Positions 52,637-61,293 of a stretch of DNA of 64,000 nucleotides are shown piece after piece. The position numbers and the translations under genes were made by a program. The stretch comes from Lederbergia graminis (GTDB lineage: Bacteria > Bacillota > Bacilli > Bacillales > Bacillaceae_C), in NCBI RefSeq assembly GCF_042655485.1, contig NZ_JBHSMC010000001.1, positions 124,001 through 188,000 of the forward strand, in the 5' to 3' direction. Position 1 is the first letter of the stretch. Each line of letters opens with the position of its first letter. Below the pieces are notes generated by a model that was not told the origin of the DNA, did not search any database, and saw nothing but the letters and a program-made list of their open reading frames with translations.

Positions 52637-54916
52637 TTGAAATGGAAGCAAGACTTTCATGATTTAATACAACAATTACAGTCCGACCCGGTAATGAAAG
52701 AACAAATTGTACATTGGCATACTTTACCTGAGCAAGAAGCAAAAACTGTTCCTTTTCCTGAAAATTTGCATCCGAAAATTATAAATGCTTTAACTTCACG
52801 TGGAATTACGGAACTTTATACACACCAGGAAGAGGCTTATAAATATACAATCAGTGGTCAAAGTATCACAGCAGTTACTCCTACAGCATCTGGGAAAACA
52901 TTATGTTACAACTTACCTGTATTACAAACGATATTATCTAATCCTTCCGCACGTGCGTTATATATTTTTCCAACGAAAGCATTGGCGCAGGATCAGAAAA
53001 GCGAAATAAATGAATTGATAGATTTCGGAGAGTTACCTATAAATAGTTATACATATGATGGCGATACGCCAGCTAATATACGCCAAAGAGTAAGAAAAGC
53101 AGGAAATATTGTGATTACAAATCCGGACATGCTTCATTCAGCAATATTACCACATCATACGAAATGGGTATCGCTATTTGAAAACTTACAATACATTGTG
53201 TTAGACGAACTTCATATATATCGTGGTGTGTTTGGAAGTCATGTGGCAAATGTAATCCGTAGATTGAAACGAATATGTAATTTTTATGGTTCAAATCCAA
53301 TATTTATTTGTACATCAGCCACAATTGCTAACCCAAAAGAACTAGGTGAAATGCTTTGTGGTGTGGATATGAAGTTAATTGATAGAAATGGTGCTCCCAG
53401 TGGGAAGAAGCATTTTGTTTTTTATAATCCACCTATTGTTCATAAACAATTGAACATAAGGAGGAGCGCTACTTTAGAAGTTAGTAAGTTAGCTGGGGAG
53501 TTTTTAAAAAATAATATCCAAACAATTGTCTTTGCACGTAGCCGTGTAAGAGTAGAAATCATATTAAAATACTTACAGGAATTAATTCAGCATAAACTCG
53601 GACCTAAAGCAATAAGAGGTTATCGAGGTGGCTACTTACCTACTCAAAGAAGAGAGATAGAAAAGGGGTTACGTAATGGAGATATTTACGGTGTTGTTAG
53701 TACGAATGCACTTGAACTAGGTGTTGATATTGGACAACTTCAAGTCTGCTTTATGACAGGCTACCCAGGAACAATTGCTAGTGCATGGCAGCAAGCTGGT
53801 AGGGCAGGGAGGAGACTTGGTGAATCATTAGTAATTATGGTTGCAAGCTCGTCTCCACTTGATCAATATATACTTGAACATCCTGATTACTTTTTTAAAC
53901 AATCACCAGAAACAGCAAGAATCAATCCTAATAATTTAATTATTTTAGTCGATCACATAAAATGTGCTGCTTATGAATTACCATTTCAAGCTGGGGAAAG
54001 TTTTGGGGACTTAGAAATTGAAGATATTCTTGACTTTTTAACGGAAGAAAGAGTGTTACATCGTAATGGCAATAAATGGTTTTGGATGAATGATTCTTTT
54101 CCAGCTCATAACATAAGTTTACGATCTGCATCACAAGAAAATGTGGTAATTATTGATCAAACAGAAACAGCAAACGTAAAGGTTATCGGTGAAATGGATA
54201 CATTTAGTGCTATGACCTTATTGCATGATGAGGCTATCTATTTACACCAAGGGATCCAATATCAGGTTGAAAAGCTAGATTGGGAAGAGAAAAAAGCATA
54301 TGTTACAGAGGTGGAAGTTGATTATTTTACAGATGCAAATTTAGCTGTTCAATTAAAAGTTTTAGAAGTAGATAAAGAGAAAAACTCTGAGGATATCCAA
54401 ATTGCATTTGGTGATGTAACTGTAAATGCAATGGCAACGATATTTAAGAAAATAAAATTTGAAACTCATGAGAATATTGGCTCAGGTCCAATCCACTTAC
54501 CTGAGATGGAGTTGCATACAAATGCATCATGGATTTCACTGAAACAAACTTGGGGTGATCTTAACTTAGAGGACTTAGAGTATGGATTAATTGGGGTGGC
54601 ACATGCGATAAATTCGATTATACCTTTATTTGCAATGTGTGATCCAGGAGATATTTATGTTGTCCCTCAAGTAAAGGCAGCTCATAATGACACGCCAACT
54701 ATCTTTATTTATGATCGCTATCCAGGTGGTATAGGAATTAGTGAGAAAGTATACGAAGTGATGGCGGACATCATGAATGAGGCATTTACAATGGTGAAAA
54801 ATTGTCCATGTGATTCAGGTTGTCCATCTTGCATTGGCACTGAATTACGAACAACTACAACTAAACAGACGACGATTAAGTTGCTTAACAGGATCCGAAA
54901 TCTCGTTAGTACGTAA
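52637..54916 (+). CDS. mrfA: DNA repair helicase MrfA (YprA)
   Basis: Superfamily 2 helicase of a mitomycin-specific excision repair pathway in B. subtilis. The 759-residue protein has Walker A TPTASGKT, Walker B LDELHIYRG, motif VI QQAGRAGRR, and a C-terminal DUF1998 domain with four cysteines in CPCDSGCPSCIG. TTG 52637 has seven bases to GAGGTGATG; GTG 52634 is an alternative. mrfB starts 14 bases after the stop. Confidence 0.92.
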   Translation: MKWKQDFHDLIQQLQSDPVMKEQIVHWHTLPEQEAKTVPFPENLHPKIINALTSRGITELYTHQEEAYKYTISGQSITAVTPTASGKTLCYNLPVLQTILSNPSARALYIFPTKALAQDQKSEINELIDFGELPINSYTYDGDTPANIRQRVRKAGNIVITNPDMLHSAILPHHTKWVSLFENLQYIVLDELHIYRGVFGSHVANVIRRLKRICNFYGSNPIFICTSATIANPKELGEMLCGVDMKLIDRNGAPSGKKHFVFYNPPIVHKQLNIRRSATLEVSKLAGEFLKNNIQTIVFARSRVRVEIILKYLQELIQHKLGPKAIRGYRGGYLPTQRREIEKGLRNGDIYGVVSTNALELGVDIGQLQVCFMTGYPGTIASAWQQAGRAGRRLGESLVIMVASSSPLDQYILEHPDYFFKQSPETARINPNNLIILVDHIKCAAYELPFQAGESFGDLEIEDILDFLTEERVLHRNGNKWFWMNDSFPAHNISLRSASQENVVIIDQTETANVKVIGEMDTFSAMTLLHDEAIYLHQGIQYQVEKLDWEEKKAYVTEVEVDYFTDANLAVQLKVLEVDKEKNSEDIQIAFGDVTVNAMATIFKKIKFETHENIGSGPIHLPEMELHTNASWISLKQTWGDLNLEDLEYGLIGVAHAINSIIPLFAMCDPGDIYVVPQVKAAHNDTPTIFIYDRYPGGIGISEKVYEVMADIMNEAFTMVKNCPCDSGCPSCIGTELRTTTTKQTTIKLLNRIRNLVST

Positions 54917-54930
54917 GGATGTGAAAGGAA

Positions 54931-56190
54931 TTGTCTCTGAAAAGCAAGTTGAATCTGATGAAGGGGAATATTATACGTGGTACAGATAAACCATCTGATT
55001 TTCCAGAAGCAAATGTAGAACAAAGAAAAATAGATATACATTTTTCAGAAAAATGGGAGGCAGCTGGTGTAAAACCCTATATATTAGAGGATGATTATTG
55101 TTTCATACGGGAGAAGCGATTTCCAATTGATTATCGTCATGGACATTATTCCTTTTTAGATTTATATACAGCTATCAATGCTTGGGAGGAATCTACTAGT
55201 AATCACCCGTTATCAGCAAAGGGCCTAAAAGCTAGCAATTTGTTTTTCTTTGATACGGAAACAACAGGCTTATCTGGTGGTGCTGGGAATTCCATCTTCC
55301 TTCTTGGTCATGCTCAAGTAAGAGAAAATGAGGTTATACTGAAACAACACTTTCTCCCAGAACCAGGTTTTGAAGTACCTTTTTATAAAAGTTTTTTGGA
55401 AAGTGTCGATTATACAACCTTGGTTACTTATAATGGCAAAGCATTTGATTGGCCACAAGTAAAAACGCAGCATCGACTGGTGCGTGATCATGTTCCGAAG
55501 TTACCTGCTTATGGACATTTTGACCTATATCATGCAGCTCGTAGGTTATGGAAGGATAGAATGGACTCGGTCAAGCTAGTGAATGTGGAAAGGGAAATAT
55601 TAGGGGTTCATCGAACAGATGACATCCCTGGTTATTTAGCACCGATGATTTATTTTGATTATGTGGATAGAAAAGATCCCGAAGCAGTGCTCCAAGTACT
55701 GAAACATAATGAGCTGGATATATTATCGCTAATTACGTTATATATTCATTTAACCTTTCAAATTCATGGCCTTGATCCTCATCAAACAGCTAAAGATAAA
55801 GTCATTATTGGAAAGTGGTTTGACTACATTGGAGAAAGGGATGCTGCATCCACCATTTTTGAGACAGCAGCAGGAGAAGGAGACATTGTAGCCCGCCACG
55901 AGCTTGCTTTTTCTCTAAAACGTAAAAAGCAATATAAAGAGGCGTACGAAGAATGGGCCCAAGTGGCTGATATTGGTGATTCGATCATACAAAGAGATGC
56001 AAATATTGAATTAGCTAAGTTAATGGAGCACCAATTTAAAGATTATTACGCAGCTATACAACGCACCCAAAAGGCTAAAGAAATTCATTTACAACTGGAT
56101 GATATTGATAGTAAAAATCGTGATTCATTTATTATGGAAGTAAATAAAAGATTACAACGCTTGTATGGGAAATATGATAAAAACAGTTAA
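54931..56190 (+). CDS. mrfB: DNA repair exonuclease MrfB (YprB)
   Basis: 419-residue protein with an RNase H-fold, DnaQ-like exonuclease domain (FFDTETTGLSGGAGN, TYNGKAFDWPQ, HNELDILSLITL) and a C-terminal TPR-like region (KKQYKEAYEEWAQVA). It acts with MrfA in removing mitomycin adducts. A TTG start follows AAGGATGTG. It is the last gene of the unit; a weak hairpin at about 56246-56280 may terminate it. Confidence 0.9.
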   Translation: MSLKSKLNLMKGNIIRGTDKPSDFPEANVEQRKIDIHFSEKWEAAGVKPYILEDDYCFIREKRFPIDYRHGHYSFLDLYTAINAWEESTSNHPLSAKGLKASNLFFFDTETTGLSGGAGNSIFLLGHAQVRENEVILKQHFLPEPGFEVPFYKSFLESVDYTTLVTYNGKAFDWPQVKTQHRLVRDHVPKLPAYGHFDLYHAARRLWKDRMDSVKLVNVEREILGVHRTDDIPGYLAPMIYFDYVDRKDPEAVLQVLKHNELDILSLITLYIHLTFQIHGLDPHQTAKDKVIIGKWFDYIGERDAASTIFETAAGEGDIVARHELAFSLKRKKQYKEAYEEWAQVADIGDSIIQRDANIELAKLMEHQFKDYYAAIQRTQKAKEIHLQLDDIDSKNRDSFIMEVNKRLQRLYGKYDKNS

Positions 56191-56245
56191 TTAGTAAACA
56201 TTTCCCGGGTAAGCGCAACATTCGACTATTTTACAATAAAATAAC

Positions 56246-56280
56246 AAAAAGTGACATCGAAATAATGTCTTTTATATTTT
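56246..56280 (+). terminator. Weak terminator after mrfB
   Basis: GACAT (56253-56257) pairs with ATGTC (56265-56269), flanked by A-rich left and T-rich right sequence. Confidence 0.45.
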
Positions 56281-56373
56281 TTGCTGTCGGAATATTGAAG
56301 ATGTGATGTTTTCATGATGGGAAATCAACATGGTTATTAGCCCCTTATTGGAAATATAGGTGTTTGGATTAGT

Positions 56374-56396
56374 ACATGTACCTCTATTTCTACATA
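56374..56396 (+). promoter_or_regulatory. Candidate sigma-K promoter of cotD
   Basis: AC (56374-56375), 17 bases, CATA (56393-56396) followed by GGCTG. This resembles the sigma-K pattern AC / CATANNNTA, and cotD is a sigma-K gene in B. subtilis. The short consensus makes this weak. Confidence 0.3.
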
Positions 56397-56441
56397 GGCT
56401 GTAAGTGTAAACTTATTACTGATGAGAAAGGAGTTAATGCC

Positions 56442-56876
56442 ATGAATAAAAGACATTGTGGAGGTCCGGTGAAAAATTGTGGAACTCAGGTGCTACCAGC
56501 TGTAGTTCATCCGACAAAATGTTGTGTAAAACATACTCAATCAAATATTATTCAACCAGAAATTCATCCATCACACACAACAAATGTTCACCATCAAAAT
56601 ATCGTGCATCAACACTATTTCCCACATACAGAATCAAATGTAACTGAGGTAACAAATCAAAATGTAGTAATGCCAGGCCCAGGCCCAGGATTCGGTCCAG
56701 GAATGATGCCAGGCCCAGGATTTGGTCCAGGAATGCCAGGACCAGGAATGGGAGGCCCAGGATTCGGCCCAGGAATGCCAGGTCCAGGAATGGGAGGCCC
56801 AGGATTCGGCCCAGGAATGCAGGGTCCAGGAATGCCAGGCCCAGGATTTGGTCCAAGGCCTAATTTCCCATTTTAA
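56442..56876 (+). CDS. cotD: Inner spore coat protein CotD with Gly-Pro repeat tail
   Basis: 144-residue coat protein. Residues about 1-75 match CotD: Cys and His-rich, with VHPTKCC, HPSHTTNVHHQN, HYFPHTESN. Instead of the short C-terminus of B. subtilis CotD (about 75 residues in total), it ends in about 65 residues of repeats such as GPGFGPGM and PGMGG. ATG 56442 follows AAAGGAG. It lies after mrfB, its usual neighbourhood. Confidence 0.88.
   Translation: MNKRHCGGPVKNCGTQVLPAVVHPTKCCVKHTQSNIIQPEIHPSHTTNVHHQNIVHQHYFPHTESNVTEVTNQNVVMPGPGPGFGPGMMPGPGFGPGMPGPGMGGPGFGPGMPGPGMGGPGFGPGMQGPGMPGPGFGPRPNFPF
56673..56858 (+). repeat. Tandem repeat coding the CotD tail
   Basis: Imperfect tandem units of about 24-45 bases built from CCAGGCCCAGGA and TTCGGTCCAGGAATG. 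The encoded motif GPGFGPGM occurs four times. Two 42-base blocks (about 56736-56777 and 56778-56819) are almost identical, a sign of recent expansion. Confidence 0.75.
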
Positions 56877-56888
56877 TAAAGAAAAGTA

Positions 56889-56919
56889 ACGGGGATGATA
56901 TATTTCATTCCCGTTTTTG
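56889..56919 (+). terminator. Terminator of cotD
   Basis: ACGGGGATGA (56889-56898) pairs with TCATTCCCGT (56905-56914), one G-T pair, followed by Ts. Confidence 0.85.
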
Positions 56920-57087
56920 TTGATTAAAACTATTGTCATGTATACATTTGTCGGCTGTAAATCTATTTTTTGTAAATGTTTTTTAATATATACATGCTCC
57001 TTTTTACATAATCAATAAATTGACAAAATCGGTTTGTTTTGAAAGAATATAGTTATGGAATTGTGAATGATTAAGGTGGTGTCTCGG

Positions 57088-57387
57088 ATGTTAGATAAAC
57101 TTAAATTAACTTCAAAAGAAATTCTAGAACAAGAATTTAAAACTGGATTTCGTGGTTATAAACAAGAGCAAGTTGATAAATTTTTAGATGTTATTATTAA
57201 AGATTATGAAAGTATGCATGAAATAGTAGATGAGCTACAGCAAGAGAATATACGACTTAAAAAACAGTTAGAAGAACAAAGTCGTAAGCAATCTATTCAA
57301 CCAGCTGGAACAACTAACTTTGATATATTAAAGCGTCTATCTAATTTAGAAAAGCATGTTTTCGGTGCAAAATTAGATGAACAATAA
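57088..57387 (+). CDS. gpsB: Cell division adaptor GpsB
   Basis: Coordinates septal and lateral wall synthesis by binding PBP1 and other proteins. The 99-residue protein has the DivIVA-like N-terminal domain (EFKTGFRGYKQEQVDKFLD), a coiled coil, and the C-terminal TNFDILKRLSNLEKHVFG trimerisation segment. ATG 57088 behind AAGGTGGTG gives the family N-terminus; the upstream ATG 57067 in the same frame is not conserved. ypsA, normally before gpsB in B. subtilis, is absent. Confidence 0.95.
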   Translation: MLDKLKLTSKEILEQEFKTGFRGYKQEQVDKFLDVIIKDYESMHEIVDELQQENIRLKKQLEEQSRKQSIQPAGTTNFDILKRLSNLEKHVFGAKLDEQ

Positions 57388-57409
57388 ATAGTACTTCCAT
57401 AAATTACAC

Positions 57410-57438
57410 TTGCATTCAATACGAAAAAGAGATAATAT
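57410..57438 (+). promoter_or_regulatory. Probable promoter of rnpB
   Basis: TTGCAT (57410-57415), 17 bases, TAATAT (57433-57438), placed so that transcription would begin about 10 bases before the first rnpB helix. Confidence 0.55.
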
Positions 57439-57453
57439 TAGAAGTCGCTAAGA

Positions 57454-57865
57454 CACATAACATTCGGGTAATCGCTGCCGCATTCATTGCGGTAGAGGAA
57501 AGTCCATGCTCGCACGGAGCTGAGATGCACGTAGTGATCGTGCCTGGCGAAACAATAAGCCAGGGCAATCCGGTTTAACTGGATTGACGGCAGGGAAAGT
57601 ACCTAAGTCTTTTAAAAGATATGGTGCAACTACCTTTAAAGTGCCACAGTGACGAAGCTTTGTTGGAAACAACAGAGGTGGAACGAGGTAAACCCCACGA
57701 GCGAGAAACTCAAATTTTGGTAGGGGCACTTTTCCTGAGGAAATGAACAAGGGAAAAGGCAAGTTTTATACTTGCAGACAGATGGTTACCGCCGGAGTAC
57801 GAGGTCCGCCTATGACCGCTTGTAGTACAAAGGTACAGAACATGGCTTACATGAATGTTATGATA
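57454..57865 (+). ncRNA. rnpB: RNase P RNA, Bacillus type B
   Basis: Catalytic RNA that matures the 5' end of tRNAs. Conserved blocks are visible in order: TTCGGGTAATCGCTGC, AGAGGAAAGTCCATGCTCGC, GGCTGACGGCAGG-like (TTGACGGCAGGG), AAGTGCCACAGTGACGA, GTGGAACG-like (GGTGGAACGAGGTAAACC), GAGCGAGAAACTCAAATTTT and ACATGGCTTAC. The terminal P1 helix pairs CATAACATT (57456-57464) with AATGTTATG (57854-57862). The layout, very similar to B. subtilis, is type B. Ends are good to a few bases. Confidence 0.97.
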
Positions 57866-57888
57866 GGTTCCAATATGAAAACTAACAG

Positions 57889-57953
57889 AGACTGTTCCTA
57901 TAATATAGTTGATTCTATCGAGTCAATTGTATTTGCAAGGTACAGTCTTTTTA
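57889..57953 (+). terminator. Terminator after rnpB
   Basis: A long stem-loop: AGACTGT (57889-57895) pairs with ACAGTCT (57942-57948), extended by CCT/AGG, and T run after it. Additional internal pairing fills the loop. Confidence 0.7.
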
Positions 57954-57985
57954 CATAATTTTTATGAAACGTAGGGTGAAAGACT

Positions 57986-59122
57986 ATGGGAAACTATAAA
58001 TTAATGGCTACGACGGCAATGGGAATTGAAGCAATTGCAGCTTCAGAGGTAAAAGATTTAGGCTATTCATGTAAAGTAGAAAATGGGAAAGTATTGTTCG
58101 ATGGGGATGAACTCGCGATTGCACGATCTAATATGTGGTTACGTACAGCAGATCGTGTGAAGATTATTGTTGGTGAATTTCGTGCTACAACATTTGATGA
58201 ATTATTTGAGCAAACAAAAGCGTTGCCGTGGGAAGATTATTTGCCAGAGGACGCTAATTTTCCTGTGCAAGGAAAATCCGTAAAATCAACCTTATTCAGT
58301 GTTTCTGATTGCCAAGCTATTGTAAAAAAAGCGATAGTGGAAAGAATGAAACGAGTGTATAAAAAATCATCATGGTTGGAAGAAACAGGTGCATTATTTA
58401 AGATAGAGGTATCTCTACTAAAAGATAAAGCAACTTTAACAATTGATACTAGTGGTGCAGGTTTACATCGACGTGGCTATAGAGTAGGACAAGGGGAAGC
58501 GCCGATTAAAGAAACATTGGCAGCTGCACTCGTAAAACTTGCTAATTGGCAACCATCGACATTACTTCATGATCCATTCTGTGGATCTGGAACAATACCA
58601 ATCGAAGCGGGACTTATCGGCCAGAATATTGCACCAGGTTTTAATCGTGAATTTATAAGCGAATCATGGCCATTAATTAATTCAAAGATTTGGGAAAAGG
58701 TTCGTGAGGAAGCGGAAGACGTGGCAAACTATGATCAAGAACTTGAAATTATCGGTACTGACATAGATCATAGGATGGTTGATATTGCAAAAAATAATGC
58801 CATTGAAGCAGGTTTTGGTGATATGATTTCTTTTAAACAAATGCAAGCAAAAGACTTAACATCAAGACATGAATATGGTGCCATTATCGGGAATCCCCCA
58901 TATGGTGAACGTATTGGTGAAAAAAAACAAGTAGAACAATTGTATGTTGATATCGGAAAAGTATTCCAACAATTGGATACATGGTCACTTTATATCCTTA
59001 CATCACATCCAGATTTTGAAAAGCTCTTTGGGAAAGATGCAACAAAAAAACGGAAATTGTTTAATGGATTTATAAGAACTGACTTTTATCAATATTGGGG
59101 ACCTAGACCTCCTAGACAATAA
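57986..59122 (+). CDS. ypsC: THUMP-domain RNA methyltransferase YpsC (RlmL-like)
   Basis: 378-residue protein: N-terminal THUMP RNA-binding domain (to about residue 155), then a Rossmann methyltransferase with HDPFCGSGTIPIEAG, GTDIDHRMVD and the catalytic NPPYGERIG. It is homologous to the m2G methyltransferase half of E. coli RlmL, so it is probably a 23S rRNA guanine N2-methyltransferase. Position after rnpB matches B. subtilis ypsC. Confidence 0.88.
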   Translation: MGNYKLMATTAMGIEAIAASEVKDLGYSCKVENGKVLFDGDELAIARSNMWLRTADRVKIIVGEFRATTFDELFEQTKALPWEDYLPEDANFPVQGKSVKSTLFSVSDCQAIVKKAIVERMKRVYKKSSWLEETGALFKIEVSLLKDKATLTIDTSGAGLHRRGYRVGQGEAPIKETLAAALVKLANWQPSTLLHDPFCGSGTIPIEAGLIGQNIAPGFNREFISESWPLINSKIWEKVREEAEDVANYDQELEIIGTDIDHRMVDIAKNNAIEAGFGDMISFKQMQAKDLTSRHEYGAIIGNPPYGERIGEKKQVEQLYVDIGKVFQQLDTWSLYILTSHPDFEKLFGKDATKKRKLFNGFIRTDFYQYWGPRPPRQ

Positions 59123-59188
59123 TAAAGGAATAAAGTTCTCCCTTTGTGAATATACTATATGTATATTTTGTGGAGGTGAGGAGAAACG

Positions 59189-59371
59189 ATGCCTAGGAGT
59201 ATACAAGAATTTAATATAATTTCTAAAGCAATACATTCTACTTATGAATTGTTACAATCAGATCAGACATCATCTCAATCAGCACTAGATCAATTAAAAG
59301 ATGCAGAGTTGAGTCTTAGTAAAGCACTAAATTATCAGTTAACACACAATGGAAATAACCCTTATTCCTAA
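59189..59371 (+). CDS. Small hypothetical protein
   Basis: 60-residue, Ser and Gln-rich helical peptide (AIHSTYELLQSDQTSSQSAL, LKDAELSLSKAL). I recognise no family. A GGAGGTGAGG ribosome binding site and a perfect terminator two bases after the stop support it as a real gene. It could be a small sporulation or regulatory protein. Confidence 0.6.
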   Translation: MPRSIQEFNIISKAIHSTYELLQSDQTSSQSALDQLKDAELSLSKALNYQLTHNGNNPYS

Positions 59372-59372
59372 G

Positions 59373-59405
59373 ACGCAAGTGTATATTTTGTACACTTGCG
59401 TTTTT
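59373..59405 (+). terminator. Terminator after the small gene
   Basis: ACGCAAGTGTA (59373-59383) and TACACTTGCGT (59391-59401), a perfect 11-bp stem, followed by Ts. Confidence 0.92.
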
Positions 59406-59478
59406 ATATTTACCTTTTTTTGATAAAAACCGATATACTATAATGGCAACAATAATTATTACAAGGGGAGATTATATA

Positions 59479-60987
59479 ATGTCCAAAGAAGTTAATGTTC
59501 TCGAAAAGGAATTTTTAGATTACATAAAGAAGATGCAGGCATATGAAGAAGCACTTGCTCTTATATATTGGGATTTGCGTACTGGTGCACCGAAAAATGG
59601 TGTAGAACAACGATCTAAAGTCATTGGTGTTCTATCATCAGAAGCATTTCAAATGTCAACATCTGAAGAAATGGCTAAATTTATTAATGAACTATCAGAA
59701 CGAACAGAAGAACTATCGGAAGTTGCTAAACTTTCGCTAGAAGAATGTAAAAAGAACTATGAGAAAAATAAGAAAATACCAGCAAAAGAATATGAAGAAT
59801 ATGTTATTTTACAAGCTAATGCTGAAAGCGTGTGGGAAGAAGCTCGAGCAAAAGCAGACTTTAATATGTTCCAACCATATTTAGAAAAACTAGTTGCTTT
59901 TAACAAAAAGTTTATCAGCTATTGGGGTTATAAAGAAAATAAATATAATACATTACTAGACATGTATGAACCTGGTGTGACAGTTGATATAATTGACAAA
60001 GTATTTGGTGAATTGAAAGATGTAATAGTACCACTCGTGAAAAAGATATCTGAAGCAGAACAACCTCAAACAGATTTCCTATTCCAACCATTTCCTGTTG
60101 AACAGCAGAAAGCATTTAGTCATGAAATCTTAAAACAAATGGGATATGATTTTAATTCTGGTAGATTAGATACAACCGTACACCCATTTGCAATTGGTAT
60201 TAATCCAGGAGATGTAAGAATTACAACAAGATATGATGAGAATGATTGGAGAACTAGTGTGTTTGGTACTATACATGAAGGTGGACATGCTTTATATGAA
60301 CAAAATATTTCTAAGGATTTAGTAGGAACACCACTGTGTACAGGCACATCGATGGGGATTCATGAATCACAGTCACTATTTTATGAAAATATTCTAGCCC
60401 GTGATCTAGCATTTTGGGAGAAAAATTATGATGTATTAAAAAAATATGCAAGTGGTCAGTTTGATCATGTTTCTTTGGAAGATTTTTATCGTTCCATAAA
60501 CGAAGCGAAGCCTTCTTTAATAAGAATTGAAGCGGATGATCTAACATATGCACTTCATATTATTATTCGTTATGAGATTGAAAAAGCACTATTTAATGAC
60601 GAAGTAGAAGTAAGTGAGTTACCTGAAGTTTGGAATCGTAAATATGAAGAATATTTAGGAATACGCCCAGAGAATGATGGGGAAGGTGTGTTACAGGATG
60701 TTCATTGGGCAGGTGGTAGTTTCGGTTATTTCCCATCCTATGCTCTAGGTTATATGTATGCAGCACAATTAAAAAATGCGATGTTAAAAGATTTGCCAAA
60801 TTATGAGGAGTTACTAAGGAACGGAGAATTATTACCTATTAAAGAGTGGTTAACTACTCATGTCCATCAATATGGTAAAACGAAAAAACCATTGGAAATA
60901 TTAGAAAGTGCAACAGGAGAAGGGTTAAATGCAAAATATTTAGGGAACTATTTAACAGAGAAGTTCTCAAAAGTATATAATTTGTAA
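59479..60987 (+). CDS. ypwA: Metallocarboxypeptidase YpwA (peptidase family M32)
   Basis: 502-residue thermostable-carboxypeptidase-1-like enzyme releasing C-terminal residues from peptides in the cytoplasm. The zinc motif HEGGHALYE lies near residue 266 and the third ligand glutamate in the following helix HESQSLFYEN. DVRITTRYDENDW and HPFAIGINPGDVR are family blocks. ATG 59479 follows AAGGGGAG. No promoter-proximal partner gene. The foldback element copy 2 lies 49 bases downstream. Confidence 0.92.
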   Translation: MSKEVNVLEKEFLDYIKKMQAYEEALALIYWDLRTGAPKNGVEQRSKVIGVLSSEAFQMSTSEEMAKFINELSERTEELSEVAKLSLEECKKNYEKNKKIPAKEYEEYVILQANAESVWEEARAKADFNMFQPYLEKLVAFNKKFISYWGYKENKYNTLLDMYEPGVTVDIIDKVFGELKDVIVPLVKKISEAEQPQTDFLFQPFPVEQQKAFSHEILKQMGYDFNSGRLDTTVHPFAIGINPGDVRITTRYDENDWRTSVFGTIHEGGHALYEQNISKDLVGTPLCTGTSMGIHESQSLFYENILARDLAFWEKNYDVLKKYASGQFDHVSLEDFYRSINEAKPSLIRIEADDLTYALHIIIRYEIEKALFNDEVEVSELPEVWNRKYEEYLGIRPENDGEGVLQDVHWAGGSFGYFPSYALGYMYAAQLKNAMLKDLPNYEELLRNGELLPIKEWLTTHVHQYGKTKKPLEILESATGEGLNAKYLGNYLTEKFSKVYNL

Positions 60988-61036
60988 CTTGTGTGTTTTA
61001 CAAGTTGAATAAACAAAATTTATACTTTTTGAAAAA

Positions 61037-61224
61037 GCTCTGTTAAACTCTGTTGTTGATTTTCGCTCCTGTACACTCGCTTTCCGGGGGCACGGCCTCA
61101 GCTAACTTGGCAAAGAAAACCGCTTTGCCAAGTGGATCTTCGGCTCGTGCTGTTCCCGCAGGAGTCTCGTGTACATCCGCTACAATCAACTAAGTTGTTA
61201 ACAACAATGAACTTTAACAGAGCC
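61037..61224. mobile_element. MITE-like foldback element, copy 2
   Basis: A 188-bp element differing at five positions from copy 1 at 39591-39778, with the same ends. Its flanking direct repeats are different: TTTGAAAAA at 61028-61036 and 61225-61233. Two copies, each with its own 9-bp duplication, show independent insertion. It fills most of the 306-base gap between ypwA and the aroA terminator. No coding capacity. Confidence 0.9.
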
Positions 61225-61244
61225 TTTGAAAAAATATTCATAAT

Positions 61245-61282
61245 AAAAAGCCAAACTTGCCTCAAAGCATGTTTGGCTTTTT
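61245..61282. terminator. Terminator of aroA (bidirectional)
   Basis: AAAAAGCCAAAC and GTTTGGCTTTTT arms around 61246-61257 and 61271-61282, with one mismatch then three more pairs. It serves aroA on the minus strand and could stop plus-strand read-through from ypwA. Confidence 0.85.
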
Positions 61283-61293
61283 ATACTATTATA

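Noticed and set aside
56548..56939. Minus-strand frames opposite cotD with repetitive Leu/Trp/Ser-rich translations
   Set aside because: Produced by the GC-rich tandem repeat of cotD on the other strand; no start signal or family.
57484..57958. Open frames across 57484-57958
   Set aside because: They lie inside the RNase P RNA and its terminator; the conserved rnpB blocks explain the sequence.
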